Positions 32,761-44,424 of a stretch of 64,000 nt of DNA are shown piece after piece. Made by a program: the position numbers and the translations under genes. The stretch is from Loripinus fragilis. Its lineage: Eukaryota > Mollusca > Bivalvia > Lucinida > Lucinidae. Each line of letters opens with the position of its first letter. Within the stretch, counting starts at the first letter, position 1. Location of the stretch: assembly GCA_964019695.1 (NCBI GenBank), contig CAXHUL010000510.1, positions 1 to 64,000 on the forward strand. Reading direction: 5' to 3'. The notes under the pieces are model-generated. The model was not told where the DNA came from. It ran no database searches and was given only the letters and a program-made list of their open reading frames with translations.

Positions 32761-34540
32761 TGATATTTACTTTGAAATATATAGTCTTTATCATTTAATT
32801 ATACAAATACGGATCCTTAATCTACCCCGTATGTCGGTATTCTCATCGTGAATCTCCCCCGTACTAAATGTTATACTAAAAGAAACACCAAATCATAGAG
32901 TTGATACTTATTCCGTAAATTTGCAAAAGTAACGAGCATTTGCATTTGTTGTGAAAAGAAACTAAATGCTATAGTTAATGAAACCACAAATCATAGAGTT
33001 AATACTTATTCCGTAAATGAAAAAAAATATAAAATTAAATTTAATTTGTTGTGACAATAAACGTCTGATTAAGGTTAAACCATGGCGTGTATTAAACTTC
33101 CCCGTATGTGTAAATCATTGTATTTTCATTAGTATATTATCTGCGGAATACGGGGAACTTTAAGACAAACCGTTTTGTTGGGGGAAAGTTAACTACACGT
33201 TTCTTGTCACACCAAATGCAATGTCTCGTTATTTTTCATATTTACGGAATAAGTTTCCCCCTACAAAAAGGTTCCTCTTAAACTTCCCCGTATGTGTAAG
33301 TCTAATCTTTGAATAACCCCAAAAGAAAAGCCAAGCCCCTTTTCTTTTCTGGCAGGTCCCCAAAGAAGACCCTTTAAGACACTTGGAGGGGGCTATCCTC
33401 CCCCAATGCATGAAATAAGTTTGTTGGATAGATAGGGTGTCTATATACTGATCGTTAATCTTCCCCGACGTTCGCTATACTGATCGTTAATCTTCCCCGT
33501 ATGTTAAAAATGTAGATTATTTGCCATTTTTTGTTCATTTTTAATTTTTCTTATCTTTGAATAACCCCAAAAGAAAAGCCAAGCCCCTTTTCTTTTCTGG
33601 CAGGTCCCCAAAGAAGACCCTTTAAGACACTTGGAGGGGGCTATCCTCCCCCCAATGCATGAAATAAGTTTGTTGGATAGATAAAGTGTCTATATACTGA
33701 TCGTTAATCTTCCCCGTCGTTCGCTATACTGATCGTTAATCTTCCCCGTATGTTAAAAATGTAGATTATTTGCCATTTTTTGTTCATTTTTAATTTTTCT
33801 TATCTTTGAATAACCCCAAAAGAAAAGCCAAGCCCCTTTTCTTTTCTGGCAGGTCCCCAAAGAAGACCCTTTAAGACACTTGGAGGGGGCTATCCTCCCC
33901 CCAATGCATGAAATAAGTTTGTTGGATAGATAAAGTGTCTATATACTGATCGTTAATCTTCCCCGTCGTTCGCTATACTGATCGTTAATCTTCCCCGTAT
34001 GTTAAAAATGTAGATTATTTGCCATTTTTTGTTCATTTTTAATTTTTCTTATCTTTGAATAACCCCAAAAGAAAAGCCAAGCCCCTTTTCTTTTCTGGCA
34101 GGTCCCCAAAGAAGACCCTTTAAGACACTTGGAGGGGGCTATCCTCCCCCCAATGCATGAAATAAGTTTGTTGGAAAGATGAACTGTCTATATACTGATC
34201 GTTAATCTACCCCGGACCTGAATATTTTACGGAATAAGTGGTATCTTCCCCCCTAATGCATGATATAATTTTGTTGGATAGATGAACTGTCTTTATTATA
34301 CTGATCGTGAATCTACCCCGGTCCTCAATATTTAACGGAATAAGTGGTATGTTTCTTATTGATGAGTTATAGTCTATTTCTACGGGGAAACTTAACGATC
34401 AGCAGTGTAGAGGGCGTATGAATATTTAGTGCGATATTTAAATTAGATAAAGCGTCTGAGTGACACTGATCAGAATATCACGACATGAAAGGAATGTGGA
34501 GTTTAGTTTTTTTTAATCACTGAAAATAACAACCCCGTAG
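32761..34540. promoter_or_regulatory. array of transposon-end-like motifs upstream of Merlin ORFs
   Basis: Variants of ATCGTTAATCTTCCCCG, closely matching the inner part of the inverted ends (ATCGTGAATCTGCCCC), occur at 32812, 32845, 33451, 33483, 33700, 33732, 33949, 33981, 34198 and 34304, all in the orientation of the left end. An inverted one lies at 34383-34399. Half-motifs (ACTTCCCCGTATG) occur at about 33097 and 33282. They lie on the 5' side of both minus-strand ORFs, so they could be transposase-binding sites that regulate expression or assist synapsis. The function is inferred. Confidence 0.6.
33305..34205. repeat. 3.6 tandem copies of a 248-249-bp unit
   Basis: Units start at ATCTTTGAATAACCCC near 33305, 33553, 33802 and 34051 (spacing 248, 249, 249); the last is partial. 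Copies are almost identical, implying recent amplification or homogenisation. Each contains GAAAAGCCAAGCCCCTTTTC, CTTGGAGGGGGCTATCCTCC (which can form a hairpin) and, in all but the partial unit, two of the end-like motifs. Confidence 0.9.
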
Positions 34541-36059
34541 GGGGCAGATTGACGATATAGCCAGGTTTTCTTATGGAAATACCAGTTTACTGCCAATTGT
34601 GAGTTAACTCTTTTCTTTTTAAAACAAAATACTTTCAAATTAGATAATCTGCAATGTGAAAAAGGGTTGTATGTGTGTTTCTGCACCGGGTAATGGCTCT
34701 GGGAACATTGCCTGACTGCTAGAAATATGGTGCATGTAATAACAACCAGAAAAGACTGGAATAGCTGTTGAGTAGGCCCCTATGTTTTAGTTTAATCAAA
34801 GACTTAGTTGCTCTGATCAGTCTCATTTACAGAAAGGTACTCTTTCCAAACAAAGTAAGCCCCACCCCCACCATATGTAACAACCATTCACCTAGCTGTG
34901 TGAAAGAATCCCCATCCCTTCTGACAATTGAAAATACATTGTATTTTTTTAGACCTGCTGAATGAAAAAGATCAGGCTTCTGCTACAACGCATGAATTTA
35001 AGCGGGTGTTTTGGATGTGCAAAAGAACCATCTCATTGAGATGGTTCTTTTTAGTACCCACAACATATATTGTGGATGAGAAGTAAGAAAAATATTATTC
35101 CAGTACATGCTCATCTGGAGGCCTGCCTCTATGTTCAAATTGTTGAATAGAGTAAGAGCATATTCTTTTGATGGAGTTTGAAACAAAGTTCTTAAAATGG
35201 ATGTTTAACAAGGGAAAGTACATGTAGGTTTGGGGCAAAAAAAATTACATATAAATTTTAGCCATTTTTATATATATCCTTTCTTGATGGATAAAATCTC
35301 CAATCAAATTTGAACCAAAATAGACTAAATTGATGCATCATTTATATTTTTAGGGATCATAGGGTAGAATACCCCTATATACACATGTATATGAAATGCT
35401 ATATTTAATTAATTTTTCTCATATTTTTTTTATCAGATGAGATGCTGTATTTCTATGGCATCTCATCTTTATTGTTTATCTATGTTTCCATTCTGGCATT
35501 CATACACACAGTTCAACAGTCCCATAAAGCCTGACCAGTAGACAAAAAAAGTAATTTGGTGAATTTGGACCTCTAACATTTAAGCTTTCAAAAAAAAAGA
35601 CTAATCCATCAAAAATATCAAGAAATTACATGTACATGAACTAAACAAGACTTGAGAAGCTAGTTACCACACATAAATGTACATGTATCATTCTAGCATA
35701 GAATCAATATACTGAATTAGATGCAATTCTGTGGACTATAAAGTAAGAATGGAGGCAAAGAACAGGAATAAATACAATCAAGCCCAGGACACCATAAGGG
35801 AAAGAGACCAAAACACAAGAAAATACAACATATAAGAGAGTAAAGAGCCAAGGTACATGTATTGCCTTCCTTAACTCAACCTCAACCCTGTCAAAAAGGT
35901 CAAAACATTTTTTCTGATCATAATGTGGCATAAAGGGAAAAGTGTAGAACAAACTGCCAAAATTTGTCCAGACTATTTCTCACCAATTGCAACCATTCAA
36001 GGGGTTGTTTTGTTTTTTTATATGATAAATTTTGATAAAAAGATTTTTTTAAAGAAAGT

Positions 36060-37350
36060 TTGAAATATGAAAACCTGGGCTCAAGGGCTGACCAGAAGTT
36101 ATGCCCAGGTCCAACTATTTTTTAAAAGTCCTTATTTCTCAGAAACCATTCAGATTTTCACCCCTAAACCATATATACTCATATATCTTATGACACAAAG
36201 TATCCAGTAATACTGATCAGGAAGTCCCCCAGGTGTACCCACTGTTGAGGCATTCAAAAGCACTTTCTGAGAAGTCCCTCCAGGGCATGCCGTGATTATT
36301 CATATTTCTTATGATACCAAGCATTCAGTTATAATGACCCGTGAGACCCCCAGGTGTGCCAACACATGGCCCACCTCATTTACTTCATAAAAGGCTTACT
36401 ATCTTGGAACTGCTCAGATCACTATATCCATAAACCATAAATTTTCATGTTTCTAAAGTATTCATAAGCACTTACTGAAAAGTCCCTCCAGGGCATGCTC
36501 AGCAATTCTCCACCCCATTTACTTCATTAAAGGCTTAATATCTAGGAAATTGTTCAGATTTTCATCTCTAAATCTGTATAATGATGTTTCTGATGATAAG
36601 ATACATTCAATGTCACTGATAGTGATGTCCCACGGGCATTGGGGTGGTTTGGGAGACTTTATAATCAGTAGATTACAATCATATATCCCGTTCCTCATGA
36701 AAATGCTTAAAATGTCAACATTTGGAAGACTGGTTCTAATTGATAATTGGAACAATATAATCTATTTTTTCTGGACATTTGCTGGCAAGGATTATTTAAT
36801 GGCTGATGAATTATTTTCTTGCAAATAAAAGTGAATGAAATCACTTTTTCCTCCTGAAATTGCTCAAAAGGCCAATATTCCGAAAACTAGTACCGCTTGA
36901 TTATTAGAGCGTTAATGGCAATTTTTGATTTTACACAGATAAAAATTGTATTATGATGAGATCTGATAGAATAAATCATTTGTACACAAACTTATCTATT
37001 CTAAATAACTTCATTCCGCATAAAGCTGCTTAAAAATTCAATTTTCCGTTATTTGGTACCGTCTGATTATTTGTACAATTATTGCTATTTTCTTAAAATT
37101 TTACAGCAATATCTATTTTACTGATGAATTCTGACATGATAAAGTCAATCCCTACTAAAACCAATGGTTATCTTATCTTAATTTGGCCTAAAAATGCACA
37201 TTATCCAAAATTCCAAAAACTAGTACCGTATGATCATTAGGACAAAAAGACATTTTTCGCATATTTTCAGGCAGTAACTGATGATTAATGATAGAATGAA
37301 TAACTTCTAATGAAATAAAATAGTTTTGTAACACATAACACAATTTTCAT
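36060..37350. repeat. degenerate 165-200-bp repeats in right half of the TTAA element
   Basis: Two families are visible. Around 36100-36560, AGTCCCTCCAGGGCATGC and ATTTACTTCAT(A/T)AAAGGCTTA recur about every 200 bp. Around 36840-37350, CTAGTACCG(C/T) and TGATTATT recur near 36889, 37056 and 37221, about every 165 bp. A diverged copy of the 45.7-kb repeat lies at about 35735-35900 (AACAGGAATAAATACAATC). The remainder of 34571-37980 shows nothing codable. A hairpin with 15-bp arms (AAAAGAACCATCTCA, spacer T) lies near 35024-35054. Confidence 0.55.
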
Positions 37351-37980
37351 TGTCTTATATTGCCAAAATCATCTCAGTTAAGTCACATGTACAAAACAGC
37401 TTTATATAGAGAAATCAATTTGTTGGTCCATTTTAACCAGAATTTCCAAAAAAACTTCAAATACTCCCATAGATTTTATTGCAAATATTTAATGACCTAA
37501 GGTTGGGTTGTCCGAATCTATTGCAGTTGATTACCAGTATTGCTGCGTTTTTTTGAAAAATATCCCTAAAAATTGCCAAAAAACCATTTTTCACATTTTG
37601 GAATTTTGCCAATTTTGGTATATTTTAGGACCCTACTGCAACCAGCATGTGCATGATAGAATCAAACTACATATATCAAGAGTTAGAGTTGATATAATAT
37701 TGTAGTTTGGCCGAAACCATTTGGTTACAGAATGTTTTTTGAATTACTGCAAATACTTTCAAATTAGTGTTTTTTCATAATTTCAAAATACAGAATCTAC
37801 GAAATTCGCCCAAAATGAACAATCATGGTTTCCATAGCAACCAAGGGTAACAAGTAAAAAATTACTTTATTTTTGGTGGTTTTGGGTTATAGGTACAACA
37901 TACAAAAAAAATCAAGTTAATCTGAGACTATGCGTGCCGGACCCCTATTTAGATTTTTTGGTGGTTACAGAGAATTGCTC

Positions 37981-38215
37981 TTAATAAGTTGTTTGGGCCG
38001 CGCAAACGTGTGTGCCTTTTATGAAAATCCTTACCGTATACACTCTGAACTCACATTTATTAACCCTTTTACGCATAATCACAAAATGTATGTTTTTGTT
38101 GTCCACTAAAATATTTGAAGCCTGATAAACAAACAGTGTGAACCCAGATCAGACTGCTCCTACAGGAGCAGTCTTATCTGGGTCCGCAATGTTTGCCTAT
38201 ATGCTTATGTTAAAT
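37981..38215. repeat. right part of the split dispersed repeat, with hairpin
   Basis: Continues the repeat from 29128: GGGCCGCGCA, CACATTTATTAACCC, then AAACAGTGTGAACCCAGATC and its inverse GATCTGGGTCCGCAATGTTT around CTCCTACAGGAG (38130-38195), a long hairpin. Similar modules lie at 19245-19295 and 44092-44180. Confidence 0.7.
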
Positions 38216-38544
38216 AGACATTTTCAAATGCAGTTATATTGCTGGCGTTTTAAAGACTAAATAATGTGTTTTGCGTCTATACTGAGTAATGGACGCAAGC
38301 ATTTGAGTAAACAAGAAAAGATATGACAGTGAACTGCCATATCAAAGACCTGACCTCATTGAAGTGATTGAAATTGATTTGACTACATACTAGTTTTTAT
38401 AGAAGTGTAAGGGAATGTCTGGATTGTTGAAGAAATGACGTAAAAGCTAACACCATTTGTAATTATTGTGTCACAAGCTTCCTATAATTCCAAATTTCGA
38501 TAATTTGAAATTAAATCTCCAGTCCCTTTACGAGATTCGACTGT

Positions 38545-38760
38545 ATTTATATGTTATATTTATCAGTCAAGTGTCCATTTTCAATTTTCACCGAACACGG
38601 CTGGTTTTCCAGATATTTTGAATTATCTCAGACATAACGGAGTTTTTGGAACAGGCAAAACTCCAAATTTCCGCGCTCAACGTCATGGCGATAAATGTTT
38701 CACGTCATATCTACGTAAGTAAAGAAAAAATCGTTATTGGAGAAGCACCAAACGGGCATC
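38545..38760. repeat. dispersed repeat, second copy of 15941-16230
   Basis: Shares GGCTGGTTTTCCAGATATTT, CAAATTTCCGCGCT and CAACGTCAT in order with the copy at 15941-16230. Confidence 0.65.
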
Positions 38761-38861
38761 AGAGTGAAAAACAGTTTGGATCAAGATCAGGTCTGACGTT
38801 TTGTTAGGGTCTGATCTGGATCTAAACTGTTTGCAAAGGTTATCAGCAGACGACACTAGTA

Positions 38862-41800
38862 CCCCGGCATCCAATTTAGGTTACCTTGCACCCCCAGGAC
38901 AATTTTTCATGGGTGCCAAATTGTTTATTGGGACCCCCTGGATGGGAAACGAAGGTGTCCTCAAAAAAAATTTGGTTTGGGCTATGTGAAATTGCATGGT
39001 TTCTATGCCAACCCATAGCGAATTTGAGAAGGGGGCTCTGCCTATAAAATTACTCATATCTCAGCTGTTACTTATCCTAGACTACTAAACTTAATACCAA
39101 ATTAAAGCTTAGACATATGCCTAATATCCCCTTGTTGCATTTGGAAATTATCTAATTTGCATATTCATAAATATTTATGAAAACATTAAAAATGTGTTTC
39201 ACGAATGGGGGTATACGTACAAGATCAATAATATCTCAGCTGCTTTTAGTCGTAGAGTACTAAAATTTGTACTAAAATAAAGCTAAGACATAGGCCTTTC
39301 ATTCCATGGTCAAATATGCAACGTACCTTATTTGCATAATTTGCATATTCATGAATATTAATAAAAAACGCTAAAAATAAGGGAAAATCATTACAAATAT
39401 AAATAGGCTGATTTCATCCCAATATTGTCATTGTTGCATGTTTTAATATAATCAATGTTACACTTTGACAGGTCTAATCATCCAGTGGTCCTATATGAAT
39501 ATTATCTCATTTGAATATTCATGAAAATGCCTGAAAACTTTAAAAAAAATGAGGGAAAATCACGTAAAAACTATAAGCCTAGGGGAGGGGTTAAGGTACG
39601 ATCTATCCTGCACTCCTAGGGCCTTTTAAATTCATGCCAAATTGTTCAGTGGGACAATCAGAATGTGAAATGAAGTTCTCCTCACAAGAAATTAGGTATG
39701 GGCTACGTAAAAATGCATGGTTTCCATAGCAACCGCTTATATGATTCTGGAGATTGGGGGGTAGGCCTACAAATTCAATCATATCTAGGGTTCTACTTAT
39801 CCTAGAGCACTAAAATTGGTGTCAAATTAAAGCTTAGACACATGTTTTTTTTCTTGTGGTCAATTTGTAAATCATCAAGTTTGCATATTTATGAATATTA
39901 ATGAAAACCTACAAAAATGAAGTAAAATCATAAAAAAAAAACAACATAAATGAACATATTTCAGCACAAAAACATCATCAAACCACCATTGTTGCCAGTT
40001 TTTATATCCTCAGTGATTCAATTTGATAAGTTCTTTCATCTAGTGGTCCTATATGAAAATTATCTCATTTGCATATTCATGAATATTAATGAAAAGTTTT
40101 GTAATTAAAGAAAAAATCTTAGAAAAATTAAGGGATGTACATATTAAATAACAAATATTTCACCTACCATGTGTTCCAGTGAATCAAACCTAGTGCCAAT
40201 TTAATGCTTAGACATCGTACTTTTACCATAAGGTATAATATGAAAAAAAATATTTATCATGAATATTCGTGATTTTTAATGTAAACAGAAGAAATGAAAG
40301 AAAAATTGCGGCAAAAATCAAGGGGGTGCACTTCCAAAATTACTCATATCCCAGTAGTTAAGTGCCCAATAGTGCCAAACCTGATTTTAAGTCAATGCAT
40401 AAACACAACATGTTTACCAAAATGATCCAATTCAAAACACATCAAATTTAAATTCTCATGAATATTGATGAAAAACATGGGAGATTAAGAGAAAATACAG
40501 GAAAATTAAGGGGGTATAGCTACAAAGTGATTCATATATTGGCTTCCAATTGCCCAATAGTAACAAGCTTGGTACCATATCAAACAGCAAAATCCTAAGT
40601 AAAATTGAGTAAAAGAAAAAAGTATAAAATTTATAACAGCTGAGATATGAGTAATTCTGTAACTACACTGCTATCAATTTGTATACATTTTTTACTTGTA
40701 TTTTTAATTTTTTTTTTATTAATATTGATATTAAACAAATTAGTTAATTCTTATATCTTCCCACTAGGTAAATTTGCTATGCATAGACTTAAATTAAGTA
40801 TATTGTTTGCTACTCTAGGCCAATTAGCAGCTAAGATATTGGTTATTTTGTAAGTATACCCCATTCATTTTCGACGATTTTTCTCTTTATTCTAATGTTT
40901 ATATTAATTTTCATGAATATGTAAATGCGACAACTGGCAAATATAACCATTGAGATAAAGGGCTGTATCATAGCAATAAGTTGGCACCTTGTTTGCTACG
41001 TAAGGGCCATAAGCTGCTGAGATATGAGTAATTTTGTAGGTATATCCCCTTCATTTTCAAATATTATTCTCAAAATGCTCATGGTTTCATCAATATTCAT
41101 GAATATTATAATATGACCGTTTTAAAATTTGATAATTTGTTAAACATACTATTGTCTTAGCTTTAGTTTAAAACCAATTTTGGTACTCTAGGGCAATTAG
41201 CAATTGAGATATTATTAGATTTGTAAGTGCAGCCCCTTGATTTTTCCACCATTTTTCATTTGTTTCTTCTGTTTTAATTAAAATTCATAATTATTTATGA
41301 TAACAGAACTATTTTTCAAAGCTGAACTTAAGGTAAAAGTACTATGTCTAAGCATTGATTTGGCACCAAGTTTGATACACTCGGACCAATAGCTGCTGAG
41401 ATATTGGTAATTTTATACATACACCCCCTAATTTTTCTGAGATTTTATCTCTCATATCTAAATTTTTCATTAATATTCATGAATATGGATATAAGATAAT
41501 TTGCATATCTAGCAACCAAATAAAACTACTATGTCCAGGGATTAGTTTGGTACCATGTTTAGTAATCTAGGATGAGATGTTGTTAAGATATGAGTATTTT
41601 TTGTATGTATACCCCCAATCTTTACAGTCGGCAAAATGGGTTGCCATGGAAACCATGAAATTTCAAAAACCCAAATAACATTTATTTTTGAGGACAATAT
41701 TTTTTTTACATTTAAGTGGTCGTATTGGACAAATTTATGCCCATAATAAAATGTCTGATGTGTTCAATTTAGGTCTGATTACCCCTGTTGCATACTATAG

Positions 41801-43089
41801 TTTACCCATGCTTTTTTCCATCATTTTAAGATTTCATTAATATTCATGAATATGCAAATGAGATAATTTTCATATAGGATCATGAGATAATTTTCATATA
41901 GACCCACTGGATGAAATAACTTATCAAATTGAATCACTGAGGATATAAAAACTGGCAACAATGGTGGTTTGATGGTGTTTTTGTGCTGAAATATGTTCAT
42001 TTATGTTGTTTTTTTATGATTTTACTTCATTTTTGTAGGTTTTCATTAATATTCATAAATATGCAAATTAGATGATTTACAAATATGACCACAAGAAAAA
42101 AAACATGTGTCTAAGCTTTAATTTGACACCAATTTTAGTGCTCTAGGATAAGTAGAACCCTAGATATGATTGAATTTGTAGGCCTACCCCCCAATCTCCA
42201 GAATCATATAAGCAGTTGCCATGGAAACCATGCATTTTTACGTAGCCCATACCTAATTTCTTGTGAGGAGAACTTCATTTCACATTCTGATTGTCCCACT
42301 GAACAATTTGGCATGAATTTAAAAGGCCCTAGGAGTGCAGGATAGATCGTACCTTAACCCCTCCCCTAGGCTTATAGTTTTTACGTGATTTTTCCTCATT
42401 TTTTTAAGTTTTCAGGCATTTTCATGAATATTCAAATGAGATAATATTCATATAGGACCACTGGATGATTGGACCTGTCAAATTGTAACATTGATTATAT
42501 TAAAACATGCAACAATGACAATATTGGGATGAAATCAGCCTATTTATATTTGTAATGATTTTCCCTTATTTTTTAGCGTTTTTATTAATATTCATGAATA
42601 TGCAAATTATGCAAATAAGATACGTTGCATATTTGACCATGGAATGAGAGGCCTATGTCTTAGCTTTATTTTAGTACAAATTTTAGTACTCTACGACTAA
42701 AAGCAGCTGAGATATTATTGATCTTGTACGTATACCCCCATTCGTGAAACACATTTTTAATGTTTTCATAAATATTTATGAATATGCAAATTAGATAATT
42801 TCCATATGCAACAAGGGGATACTAGGCATATGTCTTAGCTTTAATTTGGTATTAAGTTTAGTAGTCTAGGATAAGTAACAGCTGAGATATGAGTAATTTT
42901 ATAGGCAGACCCCCCTTCTCAAATTCGCTATGGGTTGGCATAGAAACCATGCAATTTCACATAGCCCAAACCAAATTTTTTTTGAGGACACCTTCGTTTC
43001 CCATCCAGGGGGTCCCAATGAACAATTTGGCACCCATAAAAAATTGTCCAGGGGGGGGGGTGCAAGGTTACCTAAATTGGATGCCGGGG
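38862..43089. mobile_element. 4.2-kb foldback element with about 1.24-kb inverted arms
   Basis: The ends are CCCCGGCATCCAATTTAGG and its inverse, flanked by TA (38860-38861 and 43090-43091); a TAG-type duplication is also possible. Left arm 38862-40094 and right arm about 41833-43089 read as near-identical inverses over long blocks, for example GGACAATCAGAATGTGAAAT versus its inverse near 42280. The right arm carries an extra short tandem duplication near 41865-41900. The loop is made of related but diverged repeats. No transposase is encoded; the 62- and 142-codon frames at the arms are repeat-derived. This is a nonautonomous foldback or MITE-like element of unassigned superfamily. Confidence 0.85.
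40095..41832. repeat. loop of the foldback: degenerate repeats of about 185-200 bp
   Basis: Each unit has a version of ATTTGCATATTCATGAATAT, then TTTAGTACTCTAGG, then AGCTGAGATATGAGTAATTT and TATACCCCC. Orientation flips near 40600, so units on the left read inverted and units on the right direct. The arms consist of the same unit, so the element may have grown from one short repeat. Confidence 0.7.
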
Positions 43090-43091
43090 TA

Positions 43092-44327
43092 TAGTAGACA
43101 CAGCCACTTTGTACTTAGTGCTGGTTCAACCCATCCCAACGTAACTGAAAAACTGTTGACTAGGTTTAACTCATTACCACACATTTTCCGCACTGCAAAA
43201 TTATCAGCATGCAAAGAGTATTCGATTTTGTGTGTAAAACTAAAAGGTGGTAAGGTCATTATTGGGTCGCCATATCAAATAAATAAGCTTTATCAGGTAG
43301 CAGATGAAGGGGGCTGAGTACTGTCATTCATGCCCGTAGGGACATGATTCTTCCTGTTCAAGCTATTTCCCTGCAGATCATTGGAGATTATCACCATGAA
43401 ATTCCAATGGTATTAATATCAGCAATGCTACAAGTGGCAGGTTTATGGCCTTTCACCTTCACTAACCTAAGCAAATTGCCAACAAATTTAGACCCTTAGG
43501 GGAAAGGGGCAGCTCACCATCACTTTTTGTAAACCATAAAAATACAGGTTTGTATTAACCAGTATTTTTTGCATTTAATATAAGATTTATTGTATTTATA
43601 ATATTTGCTTCATGAGCAAATTTAGTTAAAATATCGGAGGATAAGATCGGTTAAAGCCAAGCATCATGCATGTTTTATAAGACATTTTCTCTTAATAAGA
43701 CATTTCTCTTGAGATACCTTTCTTTTAACCTGCTGATCAGACAAGAAATACAGTCCCACAGAAAAACCTTTTAAAATCGCAAGAAACATTTGAATTAATA
43801 AAGTGGAATGAAGACAATATATTAAAGCAGCCTTGTATAATACTTCAGTTTCCCAGTAATAATTAAGGGTCACACAGACACCAGTCCTGTGTACCTACTG
43901 TTACATAGTAAACTGCCAAGGGCAGTTTGGGTTCATTTTAATAGCAGCATAATGTTGACTTTGTCGTGCTCCTACCAACTCCTTCAAAATCTGAAATGCT
44001 GCTTTCTCCCTACAGTACAGTGTCAAATGTGGGGAGTATACAGTTTTTACTAACATTTTCAAATATATAAGCATAGAGAAATTCAGTGTGGACCAAGATC
44101 AGACTACTGCTGTAGGAGCAGTCTGATCTGGGTCAACAATATATAGGAGCAGTCTGATCTGGGTCAACACTGTTTGGTCGAGGCTTCCGAAACATTTCAG
44201 CAGATGACAAAAGCAGTCAACTTTTGTTGTGATTGGCACTTTAAGGGTTAAAGAAACCAATAAGATGGGTATTTAGTGACGGGTTAAGTTAGTTTTCTTT
44301 AGTTCTCCATAAAACTTCATTTTGGTT
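43092..44327. other. noncoding, nothing recognised except one hairpin module
   Basis: No exon found. Two GATCTGGGTCAACA modules of the dispersed hairpin repeat lie at about 44122-44180, the first paired with GACCAAGATCAGACTACTGC to its left. Confidence 0.45.
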
Positions 44328-44424
44328 CACTGTATGTAAGCTGAAATAAACATCCTGTACCCGTTGCTCCTAGCTCACGCCGTATAAACATGAATTTCAG
44401 CGGTCGTGCGTAACCAGTAGTCGG
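44328..44424 (+). repeat. left member of a 6.4-kb-spaced inverted repeat
   Basis: ATGTAAGCTGAAATAAACAT, GTGCTCC-type text and CTAGCTCACGCC recur inverted at 50665-50763. The match is imperfect over about 96 bp. The intervening 44.4-50.7-kb region contains further inverted pairs. Confidence 0.6.

Larger units (their letters stand above)
30120..34562 (-). mobile_element. complete Merlin-type DNA transposon (IS1595/IS1016-like)
   Basis: The 22-bp inverted ends (30120-30141 and 34541-34562) begin GGCTATATCGT and end AATCTGCCCC, with one mismatch. AGGTTTTC is duplicated exactly outside both ends (30112-30119 and 34563-34570). An 8-bp duplication and GG start agree with the Merlin/IS1016 group. 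The element encodes an intact transposase and a second ORF on the minus strand. A noncoding right half of about 1.8 kb carries tandem repeats and many copies of the end motif. The element looks young: exact target duplication, uninterrupted ORFs and nearly identical internal repeats. Confidence 0.88.
29129..37980. mobile_element. 8.85-kb TTAA-flanked element containing a nested Merlin transposon
   Basis: The left end begins GAGCAATTCTCTGTAACCAC and the inverted right end is identical over at least 25 bp (through CAAAA). TTAA flanks both sides (29125-29128 and 37981-37984). Without the nested 4,443-bp transposon and its 8-bp duplication the element is about 4.4 kb. No transposase of its own was found, so it is nonautonomous. 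Ends of the same family bound 7764-13662. X-box-like palindromes sit near both ends (29260-29273 and 37828-37841, inverted relative to the ends). Kolobok is the better guess because of TTAA and the 5'-GA end. Confidence 0.8.

Noticed and set aside
35704..35952. 82-codon minus-strand frame with membrane-like segment
   Set aside because: It falls in a diverged copy of the 590-bp dispersed repeat.
42889..43317. 142-codon open frame at the right arm of the foldback
   Set aside because: The mirrored sequence is present in the left arm and the frame crosses the element boundary; no domain was seen.
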